NCBI GenBank assembly: GCA_021736785.1
Contig: JAIPFF010000027.1
Location: 1 to 64,000 of the forward strand
Length of the DNA stretch: 64,000 nt
Reading direction: 5' to 3'
From: Thiohalocapsa sp.
Lineage (GTDB): Bacteria > Pseudomonadota > Gammaproteobacteria > Chromatiales > Chromatiaceae
Under the pieces are notes generated by a model. It searched no databases. It was given only the letters and a program-made list of their open reading frames with translations, and was not told the origin of the DNA. Both the position numbers and the translations under genes were made by a program. Below, piece by piece: positions 26,803-35,073 of this stretch. Numbering within the stretch: position 1 is the stretch's first letter; each line of letters starts with the position of its first letter.

Positions 26803-29327
26803 GTCGGCAAGCCGCCTTGGATCGGGCCCACCCCTTCACCTGGCCTGTCTTCGCGGCGCGCAGTCGGCCCCTGCTGCAGCAGCCCGAGCACGATGGCCGC
26901 CGCCTGCTTCGGCGTCTGCGCCCGCTCTTCGTCGCCGGGCAGCACCGGGCCGATGCAGGCGGGACAGCCGCCTGCACACGGACAGCCGTCGACCAGGCCG
27001 AGCGCATCGACCACCAACTGCCCGGCGGACTCGAACAGCGGCTCGGAGAGCCCGACGCCGCCTGGATAGTTGTCATACAGAAACAGCGTCGGCTCGAAGC
27101 GCCCGGACGGCGGCGCGTCCAGCGGCTCGTTGTTCGGCCCGCGCAGCTGGCCGCGGCCGTCGCTGCCGACCACGGCGAACCAGCTGCCCTGCCCGTCGCC
27201 GACGGCCCGGCCCAGGTCCGGGATCTCGGCCATGGCCCGCAGCGCGGCCACGTGGTGCAGCGCATAGGCGGCGCCGAGGAAGCCCTCGATGGCGCGCTCG
27301 CGGGCCGGCAGCGCGGCGCCCAGCACGTCCGGGTGCACCTGCCACCAGACGGCGGTGGTGTGCATCTCCTGGTCCGGCAGGTTGATATTGCCGTAGCCGA
27401 TGTTGTCGTGGCTGTAGTAGCGGATCTTCTTGTAGCCGGGGTAGCGTCGCACCAGGTGCACCTCGCCCTGGGCCGAAGCCGCGCGCTCGCCGCGCTGCTC
27501 GTCGAAGCGCGCCAGGATCTTGAGCCGGGTGTAGTCGATGGCGTCGGTGTAATAGTCGGCGCGGGTCGGGCGCACGAAGGCCTTGCGGCCGGTCCAGTCG
27601 AGCCGCTCCACCTGATAAGGCTGGGACTGGACCATGTAGATCGCGCCCTCGTAGATGGTGCCGGGGGCGCCGCTGTAATCGACCTCCGCGATGATGGTCT
27701 GCTTGCCGTCGCTGATGTCGATGACGACGAAGTTGCCCTCCGCCACCGAGCGCAGCGACACGGCGTTGGCCGGATAGCTGTCCGCGACCCAGAACCAGCG
27801 CCCGCCCTGGCGCTGCAGCACGCCCTCGTCGCGCAGCCAGGCCAGCATCTCGCCCAGGTCCTCGCCGCCGAAGCGATCGCCGTCGGTGAACGGCAGCTCG
27901 AAGGCGGCGCAGCGCACGTGATCCATCAGGATCAGCAGCTGGTCCGGGTGGATGCGGGCGTGCTCCGGCGATTGGCCGAGGAAAAACTCCGGATGCCGGA
28001 CCATGTACTGATCCAGCGGATCGCTGGTGGCCACCAGCACACCCAGGCTCGGGCGGTTGCGCCGCCCGGCGCGCCCGAGCCGCTGCCAGGTGGCGGCGAT
28101 GGTGCCGGGGTAGCCGTTCAGCACCGCGACGTCCAGCGCGCCGATGTCGACGCCGAGCTCCAGCGCCGAGGTGCTCACCACGGTGTCGACGCGCCCGGCG
28201 CGAAGGGCCCGCTCGGCGTTGCGCCGCTCGCTCGGCAGGTAGCCGCCGCGATAGGCCAGCACCCGCGGCGGGCGGCGCGGGTCGCGGTCGAAGACGTCCT
28301 TCAGGTACTTGGTGATGACCTCCACCATCAGCCGCGAGCGGGCGAAGACGATGTTCTTCAATCCGGACTTGGTCGCGGCGCGGGCGATGCGGGTGGTCTG
28401 GGAGCGGGCCGAGGCCCGGATGCCCAGGTCCGGGTCGATCACCGGCGGATTCCACAGCAGCAGATGACGGGCTCCGCGGGGCGCGCCGCTGTCGGTGACC
28501 GCCGCGACCGGTGCGCCGATCAGCCGCGAGGCCAGCTCCGCCGGATTCGCGATGGTGGCGGACGCGAAGATGAAGCGCGGCTCGACGCCGTAGAAGCGGC
28601 AGATGCGCTGCAGGCGCCGGAACACATTGGCGACGTGGGAGCCGAAGACCCCGCGATAGCTATGCAGCTCGTCGACGACGATGAAGGCCAGCGCCTCGAA
28701 GAACTGCGCCCACTTGGTGTGATGCGGCAGGATCGCCTGGTGCAGCATGTCCGGGTTGGAGACGACGATGTCGCCGCGGGTGCGCACGGCCTTGCGGGCA
28801 TCGCCGGGCGTGTCCCCATCGAACGTGAAAGCCTTGACGCCGAGGGTGCCGTCGCCCTCCCCGGCCGCCTTGTTCAGTTCCGAGAGCTCCGCCACCTGGT
28901 CCTGCGCCAGCGCCTTGGTCGGGAACAGATACAGCGCCTTTGCACCGCGGGACAGCACCGCATCCAGCACCGGCAGGTTGTAGCAGAGCGTCTTGCCGGA
29001 CGCCGTCGGCGTGGCCACCACCAGGTGCTCGTCGCGCCGGGCCAGGTCCCAGGCCGCACGCTGATGGGTATAGAGCCGCGTCAGCCCGCGTGCCGCGAGC
29101 GCCCCGCACAGCGCCGGATGCATGTCCTCCGGCAGCGCGGCGAAACGCCCGGCGGACGCCGGCGTCGACAGCTCGCCGGTAATCCGCCCCGCGTAGCGGC
29201 GCTTCAGGCCGCGCAGGAACTGCTCCACACGGTCGTCCCGAGCCGACGCCGCCGGCGCGCCGGCGCCGCGATCGTCCGCGGCCGAAATCGCAATACCCGC
29301 CCCCATTGCTGCTCCCCCCGGATGCAA
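26799..29327 (-). CDS. mrfA: MrfA/YprA-like DEAD/DEAH helicase with C-terminal zinc cluster
   Basis: A superfamily 2 helicase of 842 residues. Visible motifs are Walker A (ATPTASGKTLCYN), a DELH Walker B (VVDELHSYRG), SATIANPAEL and QRLGRAGRRNRPS. The C-terminal DUF1998-type region ends with DGCPCAGGCPACIGP, the cysteine cluster of MrfA-type helicases. It is translationally coupled to mrfB (ATGA overlap). By homology to B. subtilis MrfA it would unwind DNA next to crosslink-type or mitomycin lesions so that the partner exonuclease can act. Start may be this ATG or the one seven codons later. Confidence 0.87.
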   Translation of the reverse strand: MHPGGAAMGAGIAISAADDRGAGAPAASARDDRVEQFLRGLKRRYAGRITGELSTPASAGRFAALPEDMHPALCGALAARGLTRLYTHQRAAWDLARRDEHLVVATPTASGKTLCYNLPVLDAVLSRGAKALYLFPTKALAQDQVAELSELNKAAGEGDGTLGVKAFTFDGDTPGDARKAVRTRGDIVVSNPDMLHQAILPHHTKWAQFFEALAFIVVDELHSYRGVFGSHVANVFRRLQRICRFYGVEPRFIFASATIANPAELASRLIGAPVAAVTDSGAPRGARHLLLWNPPVIDPDLGIRASARSQTTRIARAATKSGLKNIVFARSRLMVEVITKYLKDVFDRDPRRPPRVLAYRGGYLPSERRNAERALRAGRVDTVVSTSALELGVDIGALDVAVLNGYPGTIAATWQRLGRAGRRNRPSLGVLVATSDPLDQYMVRHPEFFLGQSPEHARIHPDQLLILMDHVRCAAFELPFTDGDRFGGEDLGEMLAWLRDEGVLQRQGGRWFWVADSYPANAVSLRSVAEGNFVVIDISDGKQTIIAEVDYSGAPGTIYEGAIYMVQSQPYQVERLDWTGRKAFVRPTRADYYTDAIDYTRLKILARFDEQRGERAASAQGEVHLVRRYPGYKKIRYYSHDNIGYGNINLPDQEMHTTAVWWQVHPDVLGAALPARERAIEGFLGAAYALHHVAALRAMAEIPDLGRAVGDGQGSWFAVVGSDGRGQLRGPNNEPLDAPPSGRFEPTLFLYDNYPGGVGLSEPLFESAGQLVVDALGLVDGCPCAGGCPACIGPVLPGDEERAQTPKQAAAIVLGLLQQGPTARREDRPGEGVGPIQGGLPT

Positions 29328-29648
29328 GACAGTCGACAGCCGGAGACTAGCGGAGGGGGTGACTCAAACGGTGAGCCCGCGGTTGGAAAGCCGCGAATGG
29401 GCGCGAATGGGGGCAAACGGTCATGAATGGGTTGCCGCGGGTTGCCACCTTGGCCTTAAGGAGCCTGCGAGAAATCCGGGGCGGTTCATACCGGGACTCG
29501 CACGATACCGGGGCTCGGGGCCAACGAGCGCGCGTGAACGGCTGCACGCCGACGCGGCCGGCCGGCCGGTCCAAGATAACGGCGGCTTCGCCTATACTGC
29601 GCGATCAAACCGCGCTGACGCTCGCCGCAATCCCTGCCGAACGCCCCG
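29328..29648. other. Intergenic region with short GAATGGG repeats
   Basis: 321 bases between the divergently transcribed mrfA and the DUF2499 gene. No gene is visible. Around 29394-29432 the motif GCGAATGGG or GAATGGG recurs three times at irregular spacing. No clear promoter could be picked. Confidence 0.4.
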
Positions 29649-30344
29649 ATGCTGCTCTCGATCCCGACCTGGATCATTCACCTGCTGACGGTCAGCGAAT
29701 GGCTTGCCGCCATCGTGCTGATTCGCCGCTACGCCGCCGCCATTGCGCATCCGCGCCTGGCGCTGTTCGCACTCGCGATGATCCCGCACCTGATCGGCGG
29801 CCTGCTGGTGCTGGCGTTTCATCTCGGCGGAGATCAAACGCGGTGGCTGATCGGCGGCTCGCGGCTGTTCACCTTCGCGGGCGCCGTGTCGCTGTTGGCG
29901 GTGACAATGTGGCTATTGCAGCCGCGGCGCATCGGCGGGGCGTGGCCCGCCGTCGCGGTGCTCGCCGCCGGTGTGCTGTGGGGAGGCTGGCGCCTGTTCT
30001 ACGGCGGCGGCCCCGCATCGCTGCTGCCCGGCACCAACCTCGCCTACCTGATGTTCCTGGTGACGCTGCTGCTGCTGCATCGCAAGGACCGATCGCTGTT
30101 CTCACCGATCAGCGTCTTCGGCTTCTGGTTCCTGCTGGTGTTCGTCGCCGTGGCCATCATCGCCACTCGGGTTGCCACCCAGCACCTGGGCCTGCCCAGC
30201 CTGACCCACGCCGACCTGCTGCACGGCGCCAGCGAGTCGCTGCTGTCGGTGAGCAACTTTCTGATTGCCTTCGGGGCCTACCGGCGGTTGCGGGCCCCAA
30301 AACTCGGAAGTCGATCGGCAGCGTCGGCAAGTTCGCCGGCGTAA
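29649..30344 (+). CDS. DUF2499-DUF3593 fusion integral membrane protein
   Basis: A 231-residue protein with about six membrane segments. The N-terminal third (SIPTWIIHLLTVSEWLAA) matches the DUF2499/Ycf49 signature, normally LPTWIIHxSSVxEW. The C-terminal third (VFGFWFLLVFVAVAII, then ADLLHGASESLLSVSNFLIAFG) matches the DUF3593 signature, FYFLLVFVAVT...DWLHGGAES. Both families are best known as separate proteins of cyanobacteria and plastid-bearing eukaryotes. Function is unknown. Assignments are from memory of family signatures; the ATG lacks a strong ribosome site. Confidence 0.72.
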   Translation: MLLSIPTWIIHLLTVSEWLAAIVLIRRYAAAIAHPRLALFALAMIPHLIGGLLVLAFHLGGDQTRWLIGGSRLFTFAGAVSLLAVTMWLLQPRRIGGAWPAVAVLAAGVLWGGWRLFYGGGPASLLPGTNLAYLMFLVTLLLLHRKDRSLFSPISVFGFWFLLVFVAVAIIATRVATQHLGLPSLTHADLLHGASESLLSVSNFLIAFGAYRRLRAPKLGSRSAASASSPA

Positions 30345-30491
30345 GCGCTGCTGCCCGGCAGCAAGCTGCGGATTCCTCAAGCCTGCGCCGCACTCCCCGT
30401 ACAGAGGCGTCCTGCGATTTCAACGATGCGTTCGGTGCCGCTGTAACCCTTGGAGGTAAGCGGAAAATGCTTGAATGCAGGACCTGATCCT

Positions 30492-30509
30492 GGACCCTTT
30501 CCCGGGTCC
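30492..30509. terminator. Possible weak hairpin between convergent genes
   Basis: GGACCC and GGGTCC form a 6-bp stem with a 6-base loop in the gap between the convergent DUF2499-DUF3593 and beta-helix genes. There is no T-tract on either side, so termination is only a guess from position. Confidence 0.3.
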
Positions 30510-30556
30510 TTCCTTGACCCTGGGTCCCTCCCTGCGCCAGTCCCCTACAACCGCGC

Positions 30557-33370
30557 CTAAAACCGCACGCGTCCGAGTTGCTCGCCGGTCTTACTATCGT
30601 TAACGAAGACATCAAGCCCGCCGTCCGACAGGCGGTGGCCGAGTACGATCAGTTCGTCGGCACCGTTCGCGTTCAGATCCGACAATGTATCGATCGACTG
30701 AGCCACGAACGCCTTCGGCAGCCAGACCCGGCTGAGCAATGCGCCCGTTCGGCCATCCTTGACGTCGACCCGCTGCACGCCATTGTCGGGGCGGCGCGCG
30801 AGCAGCGCGACGTCTGCGGCACCGTTTCCGTTGACATCGCCCGCCGCCGCAATCGCAATCGGCTTGAACCGCGGACCGAACCCGATGCCGCGGACCTGCT
30901 TGGTCGTGACCGGGTCATGCAGCACGACGTTGACGATGCCCGGCTTGGTGCGCAGTGTGGCGACCTCGCCGATACCATCGCCGTCCACATCACCGACGAC
31001 GATGGATTGATGCAGCGTGTAGCCGGTGCCGAGCCACAAGTTTCCGAGCAGCGCGCCGTTCTCGGGATTGCGCAACTGCACCTTGCTGCCCCTGCTCGGG
31101 TCCACGTTCTCGCCGAGCATGCCGAGCATCGCGTTGCCGTCTTGATCCACCGCAACGACCAATCCCTTCGGCCGAAGGTCCGCGTGAAAGCGCACGTCCG
31201 GCGGCGCCCACAGATTCCGCGGATGGATAAGCCGAACCGTACTCGAGGTCTCGGCCGCTACGGCGATCCAAGGTACGCGGCGACTGTGAATGACGGCAAC
31301 CGCGGCAGGCGCCGGGACGCCGAAGAGGGATAGCTGGTCTCCCGTACGGGCATCATGTATCGCGGCGAGAGAATCTCCGAGAACGGCAAGTTCGGCAGCT
31401 TTGGATCCAGCGTAATGCGGGACATCCATGATCACCAAAGGCGTGGCGACCTGATGTGCTTCGAAGTCACTCACCTGCCTCCCGGTGCCGCCATCGCGAA
31501 CCATCGCGCGGGTCGTGCCGTGGCCATCGTGGACAACCACGGCAAAGTCATCTGTGCCGTTACCGTCGACGTCCTCCAACGCCCGCAGAAAAAACGTCGG
31601 GGCAACCGCGGTACCGAGCTCGAACGCGCCGATATCCAGGCGACCATTCTGCACCCGCGGGAAGCCGGGACCGCGCTGATCATAATCGGGTGGCGAGGTG
31701 TCATATTCCGGTGGCGACCCGAAGTTGAAGCCGGGGTCGCCGGCATCGATGGCGGGACTGCCGGGTAAGAGCGCGTGGGTCTTCGTGGGACCGCCATTCT
31801 CGGCCAATGGACCGAGTTTGGGATCAACATTGAACAAATTGGATCCGGGGACAGGCTCAACGAAACGCGCACTGCCGCGCTCACCGATCAAAGAGTAGCT
31901 AACCGAAGTCGCACCTATCGATGCTACCTCACCTGAAATATTGAGATCGTCGTTTTTGCTTGCGCTGTTCCCCGCAATGATCACGTTTGCAAGTTGCGGC
32001 GGCGTGAAGTAGTTGGCTGGCCGGCCTTCCGAGTCGACATAAGGCACACCGTTGAGGTCGAAATCGATATTGATTCCGCCACCCGCCCCCGCGCTTGTAT
32101 TGCCCGATATGGTTGAATTAGAGACATAGATCGATGCACATTTCCAGAGATCGTAGTACCGAAAATAGTCATCGCACTTGCCGGAGATCGCCAAGCCTCC
32201 ACCGTTACCGGAAGGCGTTCCGGTGTTACCGCTGATGGTAGAGTTGACTATGTTGACAGCAGCCTCGTAGTCGCCCCAGCCCCAGGTTCCCCCGGCCCTG
32301 ACGCCGGTTCCGCCGTTGCCTTGTATTGTGGAATCAGACAAGTTCAGGAACATGCTGTCGACTCCACCTGCATCGTTGGCGCTGATTGTCGACTTGGTAA
32401 TAGCCGACATTATTGCGTTGATTCCGTATCCGCCATTGCCGACGATCGAAGCTGAGCTGGCGTTGACGCCAGCGCGCCGCAAGGGCAAGCTTCCGCATGG
32501 GTCGCTGTAGATACCCGTATCGCCGTTTCCTACCACTGCACTGCCATGCAAATCGACTGACGAGCAACGTTGATTGATACCCTTCTGCCCATTGTCGGCG
32601 ATTGTCGATTTCTTGATACTGATCGGACCGCGGCTGATCGTGTGGAAGTCGCAATAGCAGTCGACGGCAATGCCGTCGCCGTGATTTCGCTCGATTACCG
32701 AGCGATCCACGTCCACGGAAAACACTTGCTCATCTCGAAAATCTTCGTGAACGACGTCGATACCCGCCGCACCATTTCCGGTGATTGTCGTATCCGCGAT
32801 GGAAATGGACGGCAAATTGTAGCTGTCCTTGCGATCGGATCTTGCACCGACAATCCCGGCGCCGGAAGCTCCCGCAATCACCGAAGCGCGGACATATAAG
32901 TTTGCGTCGCCGGCACTTCGGATGCGAATCGCATCGCCGCCGGCGTTGATCATGCTGAGTCCCGAGATCGCCAATGAGGCTGTTGCATCGAAAATCCCCG
33001 CCGCACCTCCCCCGTCCAAGGTCAAGACGTCCTTTCCCGGTCCCGTTACCGTCAGCGCATCGGTCACGAGAAGCGCACCGGCACTGATGTCGATGCTGGC
33101 CTGAACACCCGGCGCGAACACGATTTCATCGGCGCCGGCGCGGGCATTGGCACGGGCGACGGCTTGACGCAGGCTGCCAGCACCGGAGGAGCTCGTATTG
33201 GCGACGGTGAAAGTAGCAGCATGCGCTGACGCTATCACTGCGACTGCGGTGGTCAGACCGACAAGGCACGAGACGGAAATGGGGGCTTTGTGCAGGGCGC
33301 GGGCAATGGCCGACTGAAGGGGTCGACGCGCAGAAGGCGGGCAAGGTCGGAACGATTCGAGCGCTGTCAT
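30557..33370 (-). CDS. Secreted right-handed beta-helix protein with FG-GAP/VCBS-type repeats
   Basis: A 937-residue exported protein. A long N-region precedes the hydrophobic signal (VSCLVGLTTAVAVIASAHA). The segment GAGSLRQAVARANARAGADEIVFAPG is the usual opening of choice-of-anchor-Q/polymorphic-outer-membrane-type beta-helices. Repeated NSTISGN and STIQGNGG turns run through residues 150-560. The C-terminal 330 residues carry five Asp-rich, calcium-binding-like loops (DVDGNGTDDFAVV, DVDGDGIGEVATL, DVNGNGAADVALL and similar). Likely a surface or extracellular adhesive protein; no enzyme residues are recognised. Confidence 0.82.
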   Translation of the reverse strand: MTALESFRPCPPSARRPLQSAIARALHKAPISVSCLVGLTTAVAVIASAHAATFTVANTSSSGAGSLRQAVARANARAGADEIVFAPGVQASIDISAGALLVTDALTVTGPGKDVLTLDGGGAAGIFDATASLAISGLSMINAGGDAIRIRSAGDANLYVRASVIAGASGAGIVGARSDRKDSYNLPSISIADTTITGNGAAGIDVVHEDFRDEQVFSVDVDRSVIERNHGDGIAVDCYCDFHTISRGPISIKKSTIADNGQKGINQRCSSVDLHGSAVVGNGDTGIYSDPCGSLPLRRAGVNASSASIVGNGGYGINAIMSAITKSTISANDAGGVDSMFLNLSDSTIQGNGGTGVRAGGTWGWGDYEAAVNIVNSTISGNTGTPSGNGGGLAISGKCDDYFRYYDLWKCASIYVSNSTISGNTSAGAGGGINIDFDLNGVPYVDSEGRPANYFTPPQLANVIIAGNSASKNDDLNISGEVASIGATSVSYSLIGERGSARFVEPVPGSNLFNVDPKLGPLAENGGPTKTHALLPGSPAIDAGDPGFNFGSPPEYDTSPPDYDQRGPGFPRVQNGRLDIGAFELGTAVAPTFFLRALEDVDGNGTDDFAVVVHDGHGTTRAMVRDGGTGRQVSDFEAHQVATPLVIMDVPHYAGSKAAELAVLGDSLAAIHDARTGDQLSLFGVPAPAAVAVIHSRRVPWIAVAAETSSTVRLIHPRNLWAPPDVRFHADLRPKGLVVAVDQDGNAMLGMLGENVDPSRGSKVQLRNPENGALLGNLWLGTGYTLHQSIVVGDVDGDGIGEVATLRTKPGIVNVVLHDPVTTKQVRGIGFGPRFKPIAIAAAGDVNGNGAADVALLARRPDNGVQRVDVKDGRTGALLSRVWLPKAFVAQSIDTLSDLNANGADELIVLGHRLSDGGLDVFVNDSKTGEQLGRVRF

Positions 33371-33851
33371 CGGGGCTCCCCTGGATAGACGTGCTGTTTT
33401 CGGGGTTTATGGAGCCCAAATTAACACAGTTCGGGGATTACTCGCTGTTGTTAATCCACAATAAGTGAATTCCCTTAGTCAAGAAGGAATCCGGATGCCG
33501 CGCTTTCAGCCCGCATCCGATTTCCGGCCGAGGTGTCCGACGAAACCGGCTCCTTCTTCGAGCAACTCCTTCACGCGGACCTCGGCGACGCGGATTTCCA
33601 TGTCCGTCGCGTCGGCATGGTCCGGCCCGCGGTCGGACTTCTCCGAGCGGGTACGCCGGGTGTAGGCGATGCACTGAACATCCCGTGCACGAAGCTCGAG
33701 ATCCAGCTACTTCATCTTCCTATCCGTCGCTGAAGGAGCGAAATCGATACGCCAGGAAGCAATCCGGAAACAGGAGTTCCGCGTCGGGAGTAAATCAAAT
33801 GCCGCAATGGCATTTGATCGGCAGTTCCCGGGCCGCAAACCGGCTAGCGCT
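33371..33851. other. Intergenic region with a possible gene remnant on the minus strand
   Basis: 481 bases without an intact gene. On the minus strand, positions about 33680 to 33509 read as an open, acidic and basic peptide ending RTRSEKSDRGPDHADATD, then MEIRVAEVRVKELLEEGAG and a stop. It looks protein-like but has no usable upstream start or family match, so I treat it as a remnant or chance. The stretch 33411-33480, upstream of the beta-helix gene, is AT-richer and probably holds its promoter. Confidence 0.3.
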
Positions 33852-34415
33852 TCAGATGGCTCCCGATGCCTCGCGCTTGGCATCCGTCTTGGTGGCCAGC
33901 ACCTGGTCCAGCGTCTTGGTGGGGTAGCTCGGTTTGAAGTCCGTGCTCGCCTCGTAGAGCACGACGACCTTGTCCTCGCCGGACAGGCCTTTCAGGTCCG
34001 CTTTCTCGATGTAGAACAGCTCGGTCAGCTCGTTCCACAGCACGCCCTGGCGGAACTGGATGAGGACGAAGCGCTTTCCGTCGACGTCCACCTGGCAGCT
34101 CTCCGCCAGATTGTCGATGAAGAAGATCAGCACGCATTCGGGGGCCATGTCATCCTTGAAGCGCGCGATCAGCTCGGGCAACTCATCGACGCTCGCGAAG
34201 TTGCCGGCCAGCATCCGTAGCTTCTCGGCATCCGCCAGCAGCACGGCCTGTTTGATCAGGGCCTTGGGGGGCGTGCGCTTGCCGGCGCTTGCATTGAGGT
34301 CACCCTCCAGTACGATGAATTCACCGCGGAATGCCTGCAACCCGGGCTGGCGGGTCGGGCCGAAAAGCGATTTCAGCCAAAAACGCTCTTGTTGTTCGTA
34401 TTGTTCGAGCAGCAT
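33852..34415 (-). CDS. Conserved-looking hypothetical protein, 187 residues
   Basis: Not recognised. The product is a soluble alpha/beta protein with no signal peptide, starting MLLEQYEQQERFWLKSLFG and ending in a charged tail (TKTDAKREASGAI). The start at 34415 is fixed by an AGGAGA about ten bases upstream; the open frame continues 87 codons further but that part is not protein-like. It stands alone between a remnant-bearing gap and a repeat-bearing gap. No function is proposed. Confidence 0.65.
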   Translation of the reverse strand: MLLEQYEQQERFWLKSLFGPTRQPGLQAFRGEFIVLEGDLNASAGKRTPPKALIKQAVLLADAEKLRMLAGNFASVDELPELIARFKDDMAPECVLIFFIDNLAESCQVDVDGKRFVLIQFRQGVLWNELTELFYIEKADLKGLSGEDKVVVLYEASTDFKPSYPTKTLDQVLATKTDAKREASGAI

Positions 34416-35073
34416 CGTCGTCTTGTCTCCTGAAGCATAAAAGTGACGGCGGCAGGTGCGCACCTGCTGCAGGCCTACATCGGGTAAGGCGGCGCATGTC
34501 GGATTCACGACAAAGCCTCGTCGATCCGACGAAGGCCAAAGAGGCCGAAGGAAAGGCCAATCGAGCAAAAACCTTTTACTTCCAGTGATTACCGGAAGCA
34601 CGCGGCTGGATCGCCGAGGCTCGTGCGGAGAGATCGCCTTGCGCGGCCAGGGACAACGCAAGATCAGCGCCAACACTCGCCTCGGGTCTGCTGGACCCCT
34701 GTCGGCCCCCGATTCAGTCGGCCCCCTGATTCGGTCGGCCCCTTATCCGGTCGGCCCCTAATTTGGTCGGCTCTTACCCGGGCTGACGGGCGCCAACGCC
34801 CCGGGCGGCGCCGGGGGGGGTTCCGAAGCCCCCGCGAGGTGATGCCTGCGTTCCGCGAGGCCCGCGGACGTGCGAGATCGCGACTGCAGGGCCAGCGCGC
34901 CGCGGTGTCGGACCGGACAGCCTTGTCGGGCCTGCCCGAGCCGGGCCGGCGCATTCCGCATTCCCTTAGGTATTTGACGGGATAAGGCGTACGCAAACCG
35001 GCGATGATTCGGGCTCGCCAACCCAGTCACGCCGCCCGGCCGTTCATGGGCGTCCCTGCTCGGAGATCGGTCC
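34416..35073. other. Intergenic region holding a GTCGGCCCC tandem repeat
   Basis: 658 bases between the hypothetical gene and the lipoxygenase-like gene. No gene is supported. The main structure is the tandem repeat listed separately at 34701-34782. A GGAG at about 35060 serves the downstream gene. Confidence 0.4.
34701..34782. repeat. 16-17-bp degenerate tandem repeat (GTCGGCCCC-N7)
   Basis: Four clear units of GTCGGCCCC followed by a variable 7-8 base part resembling TGATTCG, plus a fifth degenerate unit (GTCGGCTCTTACCCG). The constant half is G/C-only and the variable half AT-richer. Confidence 0.85.
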
